A stretch of DNA of 64,000 nucleotides from the NCBI RefSeq assembly GCF_015689335.1, contig NZ_CP065053.1:6882001-6946000 (forward strand). The letters are read 5' to 3'. Position numbers and translations under genes: made by a program. Within the stretch, counting starts at the first letter, position 1. Each line of letters opens with the position of its first letter. The notes below the pieces were generated by a model that made no database searches, was not told the origin of the DNA, and was given only the letters and a program-made list of their open reading frames with translations. Positions 44,525 to 55,865 of this stretch are shown piece by piece. The stretch comes from Massilia antarctica. Lineage in GTDB: Bacteria > Pseudomonadota > Gammaproteobacteria > Burkholderiales > Burkholderiaceae_D.

Positions 44525-46336
44525 ATGTCCATGCCCCCTGTCGTCATCAGAAACCCCATGAGAGCAGCGGGGGAGCCGCCCGACCTGCTGGTACTTCATC
44601 GCGGCCAGGTGCGCCAGCCTGTCCCCGCCCTGTTGCAAGTGCTCGGCGAATTTTGCGACGACGGCGACGGCGGCGCCATCGTGGCGGCAGTCGCTGTCGA
44701 CGGGCGCCATGGCTACCTTGACGCCAGCGGGGACTGGATCGTCGAACCCACCTTGAAAGACGCGCGTTCGTTCGGCAGCGATGGATTGGCGCGCTTTTGC
44801 GACCAGGGCCTGTGGGGCTACCGCAACCTGAAGGGCGCCGTGGTCATCGCGGCCCAGTACGAAAAGGCGGAAGCGTTCAATTTCGGCCTTGCCGCCGTCA
44901 TGATCGGCAAGCGTCAATGGCGCTACATCGATACCAGCGGGCAGTTCGCGTTCGACGGCATCCTGCTCCATGCCGGGCCGTTCACCGCCCCCGGCCTGGC
45001 CGTCGCCTTCGGCTCGACCTACAAATTCGGCTACATCGACCGCAGCGGCGCGTGGGCGATCGCGCCGCGCTTCGAGTGGGCGGCGCCGTTTTCACCGCTC
45101 GGCGTGGCCCCGGTCAGCGAGAACGGCGAGCTGTATGGCATCATCAACCAGCAGGGAAAATGGGTGCTGGCGCCCTGCCACAGCCAGATCGACGCCTTCA
45201 ACGACGATGGTCTGGCCTACTTCCAGGCTGGCCGGAATCACGAAGGCTACCTCGATGCGAGCGGCGTGCCGGTCATCCGCGACATGTACAAGCTGTCGCC
45301 GACCATGCGCAGCGGAATCGCCGTACTGAACAACCTCAGATACGTGACTGTGCGCGGTCCGCTGGCATTCGACGCTACCCTGGACTGGTTCGGCGACTTC
45401 AACCCGCACGGCTTTGCGCTTGCGCGCGCCCGCGGCGCGGCGCGGGGACCAGTGTGGGGCATCGCACGCGCGGATGCGACCTTCGCGATGGCGCCAGCCG
45501 ACATGCTTGAACCGCTGACGGACAAGGACCACAACATCGCCGGATCACAGGCAGGCACGCCACTTGTCGCTTTCCTCGCACGCGACGGCAGTATCGCCAT
45601 GCTCGACCGCGATGCCCGCGTCATGTTCCGCCTGCGCGCCCGAACAGGCCCCAACGGCAGCTACGCGGCGCTGTACGACGATGCGGATCGCCTGCTTTGG
45701 CAAGGCCCGCCATGCGCTGCGCTGCAACTGCCGCAGCCCTACTTCTGCGCGTCTGCCGAGGCGCTGCTGGTCGAAGTGCGCTCCATCGACGGACTGGTCC
45801 CCTATGCCGAATCGATGGTCGCGGCAACCCATGCCAAACTTCACAACATCGGCGCGCTGCTGCAAGCCGTGGAAAACGGCGAAGAGGAGACAGAAGACGC
45901 TTACGCCTACACCACCGGCTACGATGACGTCTTCAACCAGGACGACGCCCCCGACGCCGGCGCCAGGCTTGCAAGATCGCTGCGCACCAGGCGCCGCATC
46001 TTTCGCTCTTACCTCGGCGAGGGAGAGAACATGAGTTTTGAATTCCTCAACGATGAGCGCCACGACATGATGATGGCGATGTACGCGCGCTGCGTGGCGT
46101 GCCTGGCGGCCCATTTCGGCCCGCCGTCGCCCGATCCCGACTTCGCCGGCGCTGCGCCGGCGCCGAACACGCAAGCTTGGCGTATCGGGCAGCTGTGGCT
46201 GGGAATCTGGGCCGATAGCGAGTATGGCGATGGCGACTCATGGCAGCACATCTGGCTGGTCTGCGCGCCATCGAAAACCACGTTCGACGCGGCTATCGCG
46301 GGCCGCACCTTGTCCGTCGACGACGGCGAAGACTAG
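44525..46336 (+). CDS. WG-repeat-containing protein
   Basis: The 603-residue protein carries about five or six WG repeats between residues 60 and 265, such as GLWGYRNLKGAVVIAAQYEK, KFGYIDRSGAWAIAPRFEW and LYGIINQQGKWVLAPCHSQ. The WG beta-hairpin repeats often bind peptidoglycan or other ligands, or mediate protein contacts. The C-terminal 340 residues are a mixed alpha/beta region of unknown family with an acidic linker (VENGEEETEDAYAYTTGYDD). There is no signal peptide, so it is probably cytoplasmic. The stop overlaps that of the convergent SET-domain gene by 4 bases. Confidence 0.85.
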   Translation: MSMPPVVIRNPMRAAGEPPDLLVLHRGQVRQPVPALLQVLGEFCDDGDGGAIVAAVAVDGRHGYLDASGDWIVEPTLKDARSFGSDGLARFCDQGLWGYRNLKGAVVIAAQYEKAEAFNFGLAAVMIGKRQWRYIDTSGQFAFDGILLHAGPFTAPGLAVAFGSTYKFGYIDRSGAWAIAPRFEWAAPFSPLGVAPVSENGELYGIINQQGKWVLAPCHSQIDAFNDDGLAYFQAGRNHEGYLDASGVPVIRDMYKLSPTMRSGIAVLNNLRYVTVRGPLAFDATLDWFGDFNPHGFALARARGAARGPVWGIARADATFAMAPADMLEPLTDKDHNIAGSQAGTPLVAFLARDGSIAMLDRDARVMFRLRARTGPNGSYAALYDDADRLLWQGPPCAALQLPQPYFCASAEALLVEVRSIDGLVPYAESMVAATHAKLHNIGALLQAVENGEEETEDAYAYTTGYDDVFNQDDAPDAGARLARSLRTRRRIFRSYLGEGENMSFEFLNDERHDMMMAMYARCVACLAAHFGPPSPDPDFAGAAPAPNTQAWRIGQLWLGIWADSEYGDGDSWQHIWLVCAPSKTTFDAAIAGRTLSVDDGED

Positions 46337-46827
46337 CTGGCGCGCTTGCGCTTTTTGGGGGCGAGCATGGTGCCGGTGCAGGTTGGTGCACCGCAGCGGC
46401 ATTCGAACGCCTTTTTCACCGCTGGCGTATGCCGCTCTTCGTAGATCAGCGCATAGTTATACTTGAGCTCTTCGTCGCGCATGATCGGGTGCAGCGCATA
46501 GATGAACACCCTGCCCTCGTCTTCCTGCGCTTCGCAGTTCGGTTCGCAGGCGTGGTTGATGAAGCGCGAATCGTTGCCGCCACGGCCGCCATCGATGACC
46601 ATGCCGTCGGCCAGCGAAAAGAAAAAGGTGTGGTTGACCGGGCCGCCGCCGGCTTCGGCGCGCGCCGCCGATTCGTCGGACGTGATGCGCTCGCCCGTGT
46701 ATTCGGCGATCTGCTCCCCCGGTTCGATATCGCGCGTGGCGAATACGCCATTGCCGTGGATGGTGGAGCGCCGCACTTCGTAGCAGACAGGCTCGGTTTT
46801 ACTTGATTTGGAGGGTGTGGTCGTCAT
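46333..46827 (-). CDS. SET-domain protein (putative lysine methyltransferase)
   Basis: The 164-residue protein is a complete minimal SET domain: HGNGVFA (24-30), the SAM-binding and catalytic RFINHACEPNC (88-98, usual RFINHSCxPN), ELKYNY (120-125, usual ELTYDY) and a post-SET cysteine cluster ECRCGAPTC (142-150) that with Cys98 would bind zinc. A basic tail KKRKRAS follows. SET proteins transfer methyl groups to lysine side chains; in bacteria targets are mostly unknown, and histones are absent, so ribosomal or nucleoid proteins are candidates. It is separated from the efflux operon by only 9 bp but is its reverse-strand neighbour downstream of nodT. Confidence 0.9.
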   Translation of the reverse strand: MTTTPSKSSKTEPVCYEVRRSTIHGNGVFATRDIEPGEQIAEYTGERITSDESAARAEAGGGPVNHTFFFSLADGMVIDGGRGGNDSRFINHACEPNCEAQEDEGRVFIYALHPIMRDEELKYNYALIYEERHTPAVKKAFECRCGAPTCTGTMLAPKKRKRAS

Positions 46828-46836
46828 CCGTCTATT

Positions 46837-48234
46837 TTACTGTGCTTGCCAGCCGCCGCCCAATGCCTGAATCAACGAAATCGCGGTGCTCTGGCGCTCG
46901 CCCTGCGCCTGCACCAGCGCGCGCCGCGCCGACAGCGCACTGGCCTGGGCCTGCACCACTTCGCTGTAGCCCACCTGCCCTGCCTTGTAACGGTTGAGCA
47001 TCTGCGCCTCGACCTGGTCGGCCGACTCGGACGCCTGGCGCCGCAGCACCAGCTGCTGCGCCAGCACGCGCGTGGCGGAGAGCTGGTTTTCCACGTCGCC
47101 AAAGGCGTCGAGCACCGTCTGGCGGTAGCGCGCCACCGCCGCCTGCTGCCCCGCTTCGGCGCCGGCCACGCGGGCGCGCGTGGCGCCGGCGTCGAACAGG
47201 CTTTGCGCGGCGCTCAGGCCGAACGACCATAGCGCGCTCGAGGCGCTGAACAGGTCCGACACGCGGCTGCCCGCGTTGCCCACGGAACCAGTCAGGCCGA
47301 TGTTCGGATAATAGGCCGAGCGCGCGATGCCGATCTGCTCATTGGCCGCCGCCACGCGCCGCTCGGCGGCGGCGATATCGGGCCGGCGCTGCAGCAGCGC
47401 CGACGGCACGCCGACCGGAATCTCGGGCACGAAGGCCTGCCACGGCGCGCTGGCCAGGGTGAAGTCGGCCGGCGCCTTGCCCAGCAAGATGGCGATAGCG
47501 TGCTCGAACTGGGCGCGCTGGCGCGCCAGCGACAAGGCGTCGATCCTGGTGTTCGCCAGTTGCGTCTGGGCCTGCAGCACGTCGGACTTGGTGGCGATGC
47601 CGGCGTCGAAGCGATTCTGCGTGATCTGCAGCACCCGCTGGTAGCCTTCGATGGTACTTGCCAGCAGCGCCGCCTGGGCGTCGGTCAGGCGCACCACAAA
47701 ATAATTGGCCGCCAGTTCACCCTGGGCCGACAGGCGCGCCGATGCCAGGTCGGCGGCGCTGGCCTGGGCGCTGGCGCCGGCCGCGCTCACGCCGGCGCGC
47801 AGGCGGCCCCACAGATCGGGTTCCCAACTGGTGCCGATGTTGAGCCGATAGTGATTGTCGGCGCCGGCACCGCGCGTGCCCGAGCGCTCGCCGCTGGTAC
47901 TGAGCGAGACGCTCGGGAACAGGCCGGCGCGCTGCTGCCGCACCAGTGCGCGCGCTTGCGCATACGAGGCCACGGCGGCGGCCACGTTCTGGTTCGACAC
48001 GTCGACTTGCGCGGCCAGTTCATTCAGGACCGGATCGTTGAACAAGGTCCACCACGGGCCCCGCTCGAGCGCATCGGCCGGTGCGGCGGGCGACCAGCCC
48101 TGCGCTTCCTTGAATGCGGCCGGTTCTGGTGCGCCGGGCTTCACGTACGCCGGGCCGACGACGCAGCCGCCAAGCAGGAGGGCCGCCAGCGGTAAAAGAC
48201 GGAGGAACTCAATTGCGCGCATAGGAATACTCAT
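46837..48234 (-). CDS. Outer-membrane efflux lipoprotein, NodT/OprM family
   Basis: The 465-residue TolC-like channel has a lipoprotein signal with lipobox LLGGC (Cys24) and the NodT-family start VVGPAYVKP. Two outer-membrane efflux repeats follow, with SWEPDLWGRLRAGV and YYPNIGLTGSVGNAGS typical of the OprM group. It is the fourth gene of the mdtABC operon, overlapping mdtC by 4 bases (ATGA), and completes the tripartite pump across the outer membrane. Confidence 0.93.
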   Translation of the reverse strand: MSIPMRAIEFLRLLPLAALLLGGCVVGPAYVKPGAPEPAAFKEAQGWSPAAPADALERGPWWTLFNDPVLNELAAQVDVSNQNVAAAVASYAQARALVRQQRAGLFPSVSLSTSGERSGTRGAGADNHYRLNIGTSWEPDLWGRLRAGVSAAGASAQASAADLASARLSAQGELAANYFVVRLTDAQAALLASTIEGYQRVLQITQNRFDAGIATKSDVLQAQTQLANTRIDALSLARQRAQFEHAIAILLGKAPADFTLASAPWQAFVPEIPVGVPSALLQRRPDIAAAERRVAAANEQIGIARSAYYPNIGLTGSVGNAGSRVSDLFSASSALWSFGLSAAQSLFDAGATRARVAGAEAGQQAAVARYRQTVLDAFGDVENQLSATRVLAQQLVLRRQASESADQVEAQMLNRYKAGQVGYSEVVQAQASALSARRALVQAQGERQSTAISLIQALGGGWQAQ

Positions 48235-51200
48235 TGTGAATTAGGTGAGGCAGCTTTATCGGCGTGATGGCCGAACTGGCGGTCGGCCGGGCTGCGGCGG
48301 CGCAGCTTGTCCATCACGACGTAGACGACGGGCGTGGTAAGCAAGGTCAGGACCTGGCTCGCGATCAGGCCACCGATAATGGCGATGCCGAGCGGACGGC
48401 GCAGCTCCGAGCCTTCGCCAAAGCCGATCGCCAGCGGCAAGGCGCCCAGCGCCGCCGCCAGGGTGGTCATCAGGATCGGGCGGAAGCGCAGCAGGCAGGC
48501 TTCGCGCACCGCTTCCAGGGGCGCCAGGCCGCGCGTGCGCTCCGCTTCCAGCGCAAAGTCGATGATCAGGATCGCATTCTTCTTCACGATCCCGATCAGC
48601 AGAAACACCCCGATCAGGGCGATGATCGAAAACTCCATCTTGAACAGCAGCAGGGCCAGCACCGCGCCCACGCCGGCCGACGGCAAGGTCGAGAGCACGG
48701 TGATCGGGTGCACCAGGCTTTCGTACAGGATGCCGAGCACGATGTAGATGACGACGATGGCGGCCGCGATCAGCATCGGCTGCTCCTTGTTCGATTCGTC
48801 GGCCGCGCGCGCCGTTCCCTGGAAGCTGCCGCGCACATTGTTGGGCATGCCGATGTCGGCCTCGGCCTGCTTCACGGCCGCCTGGCCGTCGGCCAGGTTG
48901 CTGCCCTGCGCCAGGTTGAACGAGACGGTCGTGGCCAATTCGCCGTCCTGGTGGTTGACCGCGGTCGGGGTCGCGCTTTCGGCAAAGCTGGCAATCGCCG
49001 ACAGCGGCACCATGGTGGTGGCCGCGCCGCTCAATGCCTGGCCGCTGGATGGATCGCGCGCGGCGGTGGTGTTGGCCGGCGTGGCCGCGCCGCCGGCGCT
49101 GGCGGTGCCGCGCGAGGGCACGTACACGTCGTTGAGCGCCTCGGGCGATTGCTGGTACTGCTTTGCCACGCCCATGATCACGCTGTACTGATTGAGTTCG
49201 TCATAGATGGTGGTGACCTGGCGCTGGCCGAAGGCGTTGTACAGCGCATTGTCGACATCGCGCGGGTTGATACCGAGGCGCGCGGCGCTGTCCTTGTCGA
49301 TCTGGACGAACATCTCGACCCCGTTTTCGGCCTGGTCGGTATCGACATCGACCAGCGCGCCCTGGCGCTTCATGGCATCGGCCAGCTTGCCGGCCCACAG
49401 TTTAAGGTCGGCGCGGTTATCGCTCTTCAAGGTGTACTGGTAGGTCGAGTTGGATTGGCGCCCGCCCATGCGCAAGTCCTGCACCGGGTTGAGGAACATC
49501 GACACCCCGGTTACCCTGGCCAGTTGCGGGCGCAGGCGCGCGATCACCGCCTGGCCGCCATCGCTGCGTTCGGACACCGGTTTGAGGTTGATGAACATGA
49601 AGCCGCCGCCGGCGCGCGCGCCGCCGGTGAAGCCCACCACCGTCGCCACCGCCGGGTCGCGCCGGATGATGTCGACCAGCTGCTTCAATTTTGCCTGCAT
49701 GGACTGGAACGAGATGCTCTGGTCGGCGCGCAGGCCGCCGCTGATCTGGCCCGTGTCCTGCTGCGGAAAGAAGCCCTTGGGCGCGGCGCTGAACAGGTAG
49801 ACATTCAGGCCGATCACGAACACGAAAATGAGCATCACCAGCGCGATGCTGTCCAGTGCCCAGTCGAGCGAATGCTCGTAGGCCTTGTGAATGCGGTCGA
49901 AACCGCGCTCGGCCCAGCGCGCAAGACGGCCCGGCGGGCGCTCATGGCCGCCCGGCTTGAGCAGCCAGGCGCACATCATCGGCGTGGTGGTGAGCGAAAT
50001 CACCAGCGAAATCATCACCGCCGCCGACAGGGTCACGGCGAATTCGCGGAACAGGCGGCCCACCTGCCCGCCCATGAACAGCAGCGGGATGAACACCGCC
50101 ACCAGCGACAGGCTGATCGACAGCACCGTAAAGCCGACTTCGCGCGCACCCAACAGCGCCGCCTGCATGCGGTCCATGCCGTTTTCGATGTGGCGCGCGG
50201 TGTTTTCCAGCACCACGATGGCATCGTCGACCACGAAACCGGTGGCCACGGTCAGCGCCATCAAGGACAGGTTGTTCAGGGAAAAACCCAGCATATACAT
50301 CACGCCGAAAGTGCCGAGCAGCGACACCACCGTGGCCACCGCCGGGATGATGGTCGCGCGCACGCTGCGCAGGAACAGGCTGACCACCAGCACCACCAGC
50401 AGGATGGAGATCATCAGGGTCAGTTCGATTTCAGCGAGCGACGAGCGGATCGAGTTGGTGCTGTCGGACGCCACTTCCAGCTTCACGTCCTGCGGCAGCT
50501 GCGCCTGTAGCGAGGGAATCAAGGCGCGCACGCCGTCCACCGTCTCGATGACGTTGGCGCCGGGCTGGCGCGTGACCAGCACGATCACCGCCGGCTGGCC
50601 GTTGAACAGGCCCAGGGTATTGACGTTTTCGACGCCATCGATCACGTCGGCCACGTCGTCAAGGCGCACGGCGGCGCCGTTGCGCCACGCGACCACCAGG
50701 CTGCGGTAGTCGGCCGCGCTGCGCCCGCCGGTGGCGGTGCTGGCCTGCGAGTAGATCTGCAGGCGCATGCCGTTGCCTTCGATCGCGCCCTTGGGCCGGT
50801 TGGCATTGGTCGACTGGATCGCGGCGCGCACGTCTTCGGTGGAAACGCCATAGCGGTTCAGCGCATACGGCAGCAGCTCGACGCGCACGGCCGGCAAGGA
50901 GCCGCCACCGATTTCCACGTCGCCCACGCCCTGTACCTGCGCCAGCTTTTGCTGCACCAGGTTCGAGACCGACTCGAAAATCTGGCCCGGCGACTTGGTC
51001 TTGGACGTCAGCGCCAGGATGATGATGGGCGCGTCGGAGGGATTGGCCTTGCGGTAGGTCGGGTTGCTCTTGAGGGTAGACGGCAGGTCGGCGCGCGCGG
51101 CGCTGATGGCCGCCTGCACCTCGCGCGCGGCCGAATCGATCTTGCGGTTCAAATCGAACTGCAGGCTCACGCGGGTCGAACCGCTGCCGCTCGACGAGGT

Positions 51201-51440
51201 CATTTCGTTCACGCCGGAGATCACGCCCAGGCGCCGCTCCAATGGCGTGGCCACGCTGGTCGACATGGTGTCCGGACTGGCGCCGGGCAGCGACGCGCTC
51301 ACCGAAATGGTCGGAAAATCCACCTGCGGCAGCGGTGACACCGGCAGCACGAAGAAGGCACCGATGCCGGCCAGCGCGATGCCGAGCGTGAGCAGGACGG
51401 TGGCGATCGGTCGCCGGACGAATGGCTCGGACAGGTTCAC
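48231..51440 (-). CDS. mdtC: RND multidrug efflux transporter MdtC
   Basis: The 1069-residue inner-membrane RND pump has TM1 starting [19 protein letters not shown] and [20 protein letters not shown], which matches MdtC rather than MdtB. The proton-relay region in TM4 is [14 protein letters not shown] with the paired Asp. Two large periplasmic loops and twelve membrane segments are present. The GTG start at 51440 overlaps the mdtB stop by 4 bases (GTGA); the open frame continues upstream inside mdtB, but that part is not protein-like. MdtB and MdtC form a mixed trimer; substrates in E. coli include bile salts and novobiocin. Confidence 0.93.
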   Translation of the reverse strand: MNLSEPFVRRPIATVLLTLGIALAGIGAFFVLPVSPLPQVDFPTISVSASLPGASPDTMSTSVATPLERRLGVISGVNEMTSSSGSGSTRVSLQFDLNRKIDSAAREVQAAISAARADLPSTLKSNPTYRKANPSDAPIIILALTSKTKSPGQIFESVSNLVQQKLAQVQGVGDVEIGGGSLPAVRVELLPYALNRYGVSTEDVRAAIQSTNANRPKGAIEGNGMRLQIYSQASTATGGRSAADYRSLVVAWRNGAAVRLDDVADVIDGVENVNTLGLFNGQPAVIVLVTRQPGANVIETVDGVRALIPSLQAQLPQDVKLEVASDSTNSIRSSLAEIELTLMISILLVVLVVSLFLRSVRATIIPAVATVVSLLGTFGVMYMLGFSLNNLSLMALTVATGFVVDDAIVVLENTARHIENGMDRMQAALLGAREVGFTVLSISLSLVAVFIPLLFMGGQVGRLFREFAVTLSAAVMISLVISLTTTPMMCAWLLKPGGHERPPGRLARWAERGFDRIHKAYEHSLDWALDSIALVMLIFVFVIGLNVYLFSAAPKGFFPQQDTGQISGGLRADQSISFQSMQAKLKQLVDIIRRDPAVATVVGFTGGARAGGGFMFINLKPVSERSDGGQAVIARLRPQLARVTGVSMFLNPVQDLRMGGRQSNSTYQYTLKSDNRADLKLWAGKLADAMKRQGALVDVDTDQAENGVEMFVQIDKDSAARLGINPRDVDNALYNAFGQRQVTTIYDELNQYSVIMGVAKQYQQSPEALNDVYVPSRGTASAGGAATPANTTAARDPSSGQALSGAATTMVPLSAIASFAESATPTAVNHQDGELATTVSFNLAQGSNLADGQAAVKQAEADIGMPNNVRGSFQGTARAADESNKEQPMLIAAAIVVIYIVLGILYESLVHPITVLSTLPSAGVGAVLALLLFKMEFSIIALIGVFLLIGIVKKNAILIIDFALEAERTRGLAPLEAVREACLLRFRPILMTTLAAALGALPLAIGFGEGSELRRPLGIAIIGGLIASQVLTLLTTPVVYVVMDKLRRRSPADRQFGHHADKAASPNSQ

Positions 51441-54400
51441 TTGGCAACCCCGCCCGCATTGACGGCGCTGGCGTCCTTGCGCGGCCAGCGCCGCGCCAGG
51501 CTGTCGAAGCCGAGGTAAATCACCGGCGTCGTAAACAGCGTGAGCATCTGGCTGACGATCAGGCCACCGAAGATGGCCAGGCCCAGCGGGCGGCGCAATT
51601 CGGCGCCCTCGCCCCAGCCGAGCATGAGCGGCACCGCCGCGAACAGCGCGGCCAGGGTGGTCATTAGAATCGGGCGAAAGCGCAGCAGTGCGGCTTGACG
51701 GATCGCCTCGCGCGGGGCCATGCCCTGCTCCCGTTCCGCCTCGATGGCGAAGTCGATCATCATGATCGCGTTCTTCTTGACGATGCCGATCAGGAGGATG
51801 ATGCCGATAATGCCGATCACGCCCAGATCCTGGCCGCTGATCATCAGCGCCAGCAGCGCACCCACGCCGGCCGACGGCAGGGTGGACAGGATCGTCAGCG
51901 GATGGATATAGCTTTCGTACAGCACCCCGAGCACAATGTAGACGCATACCACCGCCGCCAGGATGAGCCACAGCTGGTTCGACAGCGATGCCTGGTAGGC
52001 GCCCGCCGCACCGAGGAAGGTCATGCTGACCGACGCCGGCAACTTGATCTCCAGGGCGGCGGTGCGGATCGCCTCGACCGACTGGCCCAGGGAGACACCC
52101 GGCGCGGTGTCGAAGCCAATGGTGGTGGCCGGGTATTGCGCCACGTGGGTGATTTGCAGCGGCGCCGGCTGCTCGGTGATGTTGGCCACCGCCGACAGCG
52201 GCGTGGTCTTGCCGGAGACTGTCTTGATCGGCAACTGGCCCAGCGCGGCGATCGACATTTGCGCGTCGCGCTGCGCTTCCAGGATCACGCGGTACTGGTT
52301 GGTCTCCGTGAAGATGGTCGAGACGATACGCTGGCCGTAGGCGCTGTACAGGGCGTCGTCGATCGCGGCGGCCGTGACCGACAGGCGCGAGGCGGTATCG
52401 CGGTCGATGCTCACAAACGCCGAGACACCGGTGGCGCCGGCGTCGGTCACCACATTCGTTACCTGCCTGTTTTGCTGCAGGTGCTTGACCAGGGCGGCCG
52501 CCCACTGGCCGACGGTGGCGCTGTCGGCCCCTTCGAGCGAGACGCGGTACAAGGTCGGGCCGCTTTCGGCGTCGATGGTCAGGTCCTGGGTCGGTTGCAG
52601 GTACAGGGTAATGCCTGCCACCTCGGCCACGCGGCGGCGCAGGCGCTCCATGATCTCGGCCTGGCTGGAAGCCTTGTCGTGTTTCAGGTTGATCAGCATG
52701 CGCCCGGTGTGCAGCATGGTGTTGTTGGCCGCGTCGACGCCGACGTTGGAACTGAGCGACTCCACGTCGGGATCGGCCAGGATCGCCTTGCCCGCCGCCT
52801 GCTGCAGTTCGGCCATGCGGTCGTAGGAAATCGACTGGCGCATTTCCACCCTCGCCTGGAGCTGGCCGGTATCCTGGGTCGGGAACAGGCCCTTGGGAAT
52901 CATCACATACAGCATGGCTGTGAGCGCCAGGGTGGCCAGCGCGACCAGCAAGGTCAGGCCCTGGCGCGCCAGCACCCACGTCAAGGCGTGGTCGTAGCGG
53001 ACGATCACGCGCTCGAAAAAAAGCTGGGTGCGTTGCGCCACGCGTCCCGGCTTCTCCTCTTCATGGCTGCGCAGCCAGCGCGCCGACATCATCGGCACCA
53101 GGGTCAGCGACACCACGGCCGAAATCAGGATGGTGATCGCCAGGGTGATGGCGAACTCGCGGAACAGGCGCCCCACCACGTCGCCCATGAACAGCAGCGG
53201 AATGAGCACGGCAATCAGCGACACCGTCAGCGAAATGATGGTAAAGCCGATCTGCGCCGCGCCCTTGACGGCGGCCGCCATCGGCGTTTCGCCTTCCTCG
53301 ATGTAGCGCGCGATGTTTTCGATCATGACGATTGCGTCGTCGACCACGAAGCCGGTGGCAATCGTCAGCGCCATGAGGGACAGGTTATTCAGGCTGTAGC
53401 CGAGCAGGTACATGGCGCCGCAGGTGCCGATCAGCGAGATCGGCACGGCCAGGCTGGCAATCACCGTGGCGCGCACGCTGTGCAGGAACGCAAAAATCAC
53501 CAGCACCACCAGCGCCACGGCCAGCAGCAGTTCGAGTTCCACATGGGTGACCGATGCGCGGATGCCGGTGGTACGGTCCGACAGCACGTCGAGCCGCAGC
53601 GCGCCGGGCAGGCCCGCTTGCAGCTCGGGCAGGCGCGCCTTGATGGCGTCCACCGTGGCGATGACGTTGGCGCCGGGCTGGCGCTGCACGTTGAGGATGA
53701 TGGCCGGCTTCATGTTGGCCCAGGCGCCCAGCTTGACGTTTTCGGCGCTGTCGACCACCTTGGCCACCTCCGACAGGCGCACCGGAGCGCCGTTGCGGTA
53801 GGCGACGATCAGTTTTTCGTAATCGGGCACGGTCAGCAGCTGGTCGTTGGCGTTGATCGCGTAAGAACGCGTGGGACCGTCGAAGTTGCCCTTGGCGCTG
53901 TTGGCGTTGGCGCCCGCGATGGCGCTGCGCAGGGTGTCCAGTCCAAGGCCGTGGCTGGCCAGGGCGCCGGTATCGGCCTGGATGCGCACCGCCGGCCGCT
54001 GCCCGCCGCTCAGGGTGACCAGGCCGACACCGGACACCTGGCTGATTTTCAGCGCCAGACGCGTATTGACCAGATTCTGCACTTCGGTCAGCGGCACCGT
54101 GTCCGAGGTAATGGCCAGGGTGAGTACCGGCGCGTCGGCCGGGTTGACCTTGGCGTACACCGGCGGCGCCGGCAGGTCGGCCGGCAGCAGCGAGCCGCCG
54201 GCATTGATCGCCGCCTGCACTTCCTGCTCGGCCACGTCGAGCGTTTGCCCCAGGCCGAACTGCAGGGTGACGATGGACACGCCGGAGGCACTGGTGGAAC
54301 TCATGCGCTGCAGGCCGGACATCTGGCCGAAGCGGCGTTCCAGCGGCGCCGTGACGGTGCGCGCCATCACTTCGGGACTGGCGCCCGGGTACAAGGTCTG

Positions 54401-54541
54401 CACCTGGATGGTCGGGAAATCGACCTGCGGCAGCGCCGACAGCGGCAGGAACTTGAAGCCGACAAAGCCGGCCAGCACGATCGCCAGCATCAGCAGCGAT
54501 GTGGCGACCGGGCGCTGGATAAACGGGGCGGATGGATTCAT
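51437..54541 (-). CDS. mdtB: RND multidrug efflux transporter MdtB
   Basis: The 1034-residue RND pump begins [21 protein letters not shown] and [21 protein letters not shown], the MdtB pattern. TM4 carries [17 protein letters not shown] with the two proton-relay Asp residues. The ATG at 54541 has GAAGGG upstream and lies 28 bp after mdtA; an in-frame extension of 23 codons is rejected because it runs into mdtA. Sequence and order mdtA-mdtB-mdtC agree with the E. coli operon. Confidence 0.93.
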   Translation of the reverse strand: MNPSAPFIQRPVATSLLMLAIVLAGFVGFKFLPLSALPQVDFPTIQVQTLYPGASPEVMARTVTAPLERRFGQMSGLQRMSSTSASGVSIVTLQFGLGQTLDVAEQEVQAAINAGGSLLPADLPAPPVYAKVNPADAPVLTLAITSDTVPLTEVQNLVNTRLALKISQVSGVGLVTLSGGQRPAVRIQADTGALASHGLGLDTLRSAIAGANANSAKGNFDGPTRSYAINANDQLLTVPDYEKLIVAYRNGAPVRLSEVAKVVDSAENVKLGAWANMKPAIILNVQRQPGANVIATVDAIKARLPELQAGLPGALRLDVLSDRTTGIRASVTHVELELLLAVALVVLVIFAFLHSVRATVIASLAVPISLIGTCGAMYLLGYSLNNLSLMALTIATGFVVDDAIVMIENIARYIEEGETPMAAAVKGAAQIGFTIISLTVSLIAVLIPLLFMGDVVGRLFREFAITLAITILISAVVSLTLVPMMSARWLRSHEEEKPGRVAQRTQLFFERVIVRYDHALTWVLARQGLTLLVALATLALTAMLYVMIPKGLFPTQDTGQLQARVEMRQSISYDRMAELQQAAGKAILADPDVESLSSNVGVDAANNTMLHTGRMLINLKHDKASSQAEIMERLRRRVAEVAGITLYLQPTQDLTIDAESGPTLYRVSLEGADSATVGQWAAALVKHLQQNRQVTNVVTDAGATGVSAFVSIDRDTASRLSVTAAAIDDALYSAYGQRIVSTIFTETNQYRVILEAQRDAQMSIAALGQLPIKTVSGKTTPLSAVANITEQPAPLQITHVAQYPATTIGFDTAPGVSLGQSVEAIRTAALEIKLPASVSMTFLGAAGAYQASLSNQLWLILAAVVCVYIVLGVLYESYIHPLTILSTLPSAGVGALLALMISGQDLGVIGIIGIILLIGIVKKNAIMMIDFAIEAEREQGMAPREAIRQAALLRFRPILMTTLAALFAAVPLMLGWGEGAELRRPLGLAIFGGLIVSQMLTLFTTPVIYLGFDSLARRWPRKDASAVNAGGVAK

Positions 54542-54569
54542 CGCCCGCCCTTCACACTGCGCGCGAGCG

Positions 54570-55865
54570 TCATTTCGGCGCTCCGTCGCGCTGGCGGCGA
54601 CGCCCGCCACCGGCGCCGGCAGCCGGCTTGTCGGTCGGCAGGGTCACCCTGGCGCCATCCTTGAGGCGATCCGCGCCTTCGGTGATCACCTGCTCGCCGG
54701 CTTTCAGGCCGGTTTTCACTTCCACCTTGTCGACCGTGGCTTGGCCACGCGTGACGGGGCGCACCGCGACCGTGCGCCCGGCCGGATTGAGCACATAGAC
54801 AAAGTCGCCCGTACCGCCGTGGCGCAGCGCGGTCACCGGCACCACCACCGCATCCTTGATGGTGCGCAGCTCCAGGCGCAGGTTGACGAACTGGCTGGGG
54901 AATAGCGCCTGGTCGTCGTTGGCGAAGCGCGCCTTGGCGCGCACGGTGCCGGTCTGCACGTCGACCTGGTTGTCGAGTGCCTTGAATTCGCCCTTGGCGA
55001 GCGCGCTGGTGCGGGTGCGGTCGAACGCGGTGGCGGCCAGGCTGGCGCCGTCGCGGATACGCCCTTGCAGGTCCGGCACGCGGTCTTGCGGCACCGCGAA
55101 TTCGACATCGATGGGCGAGAGCTGGGTGATGACGGCGATGCCGTTGGTGTCGCCGCTGCCGACCAGGTTGCCCATGTCGATCACGCGCAGGCCGACCCGG
55201 CCCGTGATCGGCGCCTTGACCTGGGTGTAGCTCAGGTTCAGGCGCGCCACGCCTTCGGCCGCGCGGTCGGTCATGGCGGTGCCTTGCATCTGCTTGACCA
55301 AGGCAGCCTGGGTATCGACTTCCTGGCGCGCGATCGAGTCCTGCGCGAGCAGGGTGCGGTAGCGCTCCAGCGTGACCCTGGCGCTATCGAGCTGCGCTTC
55401 GTTGCGTTGGCGCGTGCCGGACGCCTGCATCAGCGCCATCTCGAACGGGCGCGGATCGATGGTGGCCATCACCTGCCCGGCCTTGACCAGCTGCCCTTCG
55501 CTGAAGTGGATTTTTTGCAGGATGCCGGATACCTGCGGGCGCACCGTGGCCGTGGCGGCTGCGGTGACGGTGCCGAGGGCGTCGAGAATCACCGGGATAT
55601 CGGTGCGCTCGGCGGTGGCCACGCCGACCGTGGTCGCCATGCCGCCGCCGCGTCCACCACGGCCGCCGCCACCGCCGCCACCACCACCACCGGGACCACC
55701 GGGGCCGGACGCCGCGCCCGGCGCGCCGCCAGGACCGCCGGCGGGGCTCTGGTGGGTCAGGTACCAGGCCAGGCCGCCCAGTCCGGCCATGGCGAGCACG
55801 GCGATCGCGCTACCGATGAACTTGGCGCGACGGCTGCGCCGTGGCTGGGAAGGTGATGGGCTCAT
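54570..55865 (-). CDS. mdtA: RND efflux periplasmic adaptor MdtA
   Basis: The 431-residue membrane-fusion protein has a single N-terminal membrane anchor (residues 15-36). An unusual glycine-rich linker (43-75) includes a run of ten glycines. Then come the lipoyl/hairpin domain ([24 protein letters not shown] in part, [18 protein letters not shown]), the beta-barrel domain and a membrane-proximal domain. A basic C terminus ([12 protein letters not shown]) ends the protein. It is the first gene of mdtA-mdtB-mdtC-nodT. No BaeSR-type regulator lies next to it. Confidence 0.92.
   Translation of the reverse strand: MSPSPSQPRRSRRAKFIGSAIAVLAMAGLGGLAWYLTHQSPAGGPGGAPGAASGPGGPGGGGGGGGGGRGGRGGGMATTVGVATAERTDIPVILDALGTVTAAATATVRPQVSGILQKIHFSEGQLVKAGQVMATIDPRPFEMALMQASGTRQRNEAQLDSARVTLERYRTLLAQDSIARQEVDTQAALVKQMQGTAMTDRAAEGVARLNLSYTQVKAPITGRVGLRVIDMGNLVGSGDTNGIAVITQLSPIDVEFAVPQDRVPDLQGRIRDGASLAATAFDRTRTSALAKGEFKALDNQVDVQTGTVRAKARFANDDQALFPSQFVNLRLELRTIKDAVVVPVTALRHGGTGDFVYVLNPAGRTVAVRPVTRGQATVDKVEVKTGLKAGEQVITEGADRLKDGARVTLPTDKPAAGAGGGRRRQRDGAPK

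Noticed and set aside
48264..50510. 748-codon plus-strand frame antisense to mdtC
   Set aside because: Same reasoning: the RND protein on the minus strand is intact and conserved along its whole length.
51441..52979. 513-codon upstream extension of the mdtC frame
   Set aside because: It overlaps mdtB in another frame and reads as Arg/Gly/Pro-rich sequence; the GTG at 51440 gives the correct MdtC N terminus and a typical GTGA overlap.
51695..54664. 989-codon plus-strand frame antisense to mdtB
   Set aside because: A shadow of the conserved RND gene; no protein family match, and an extreme Arg/His/Gln bias.
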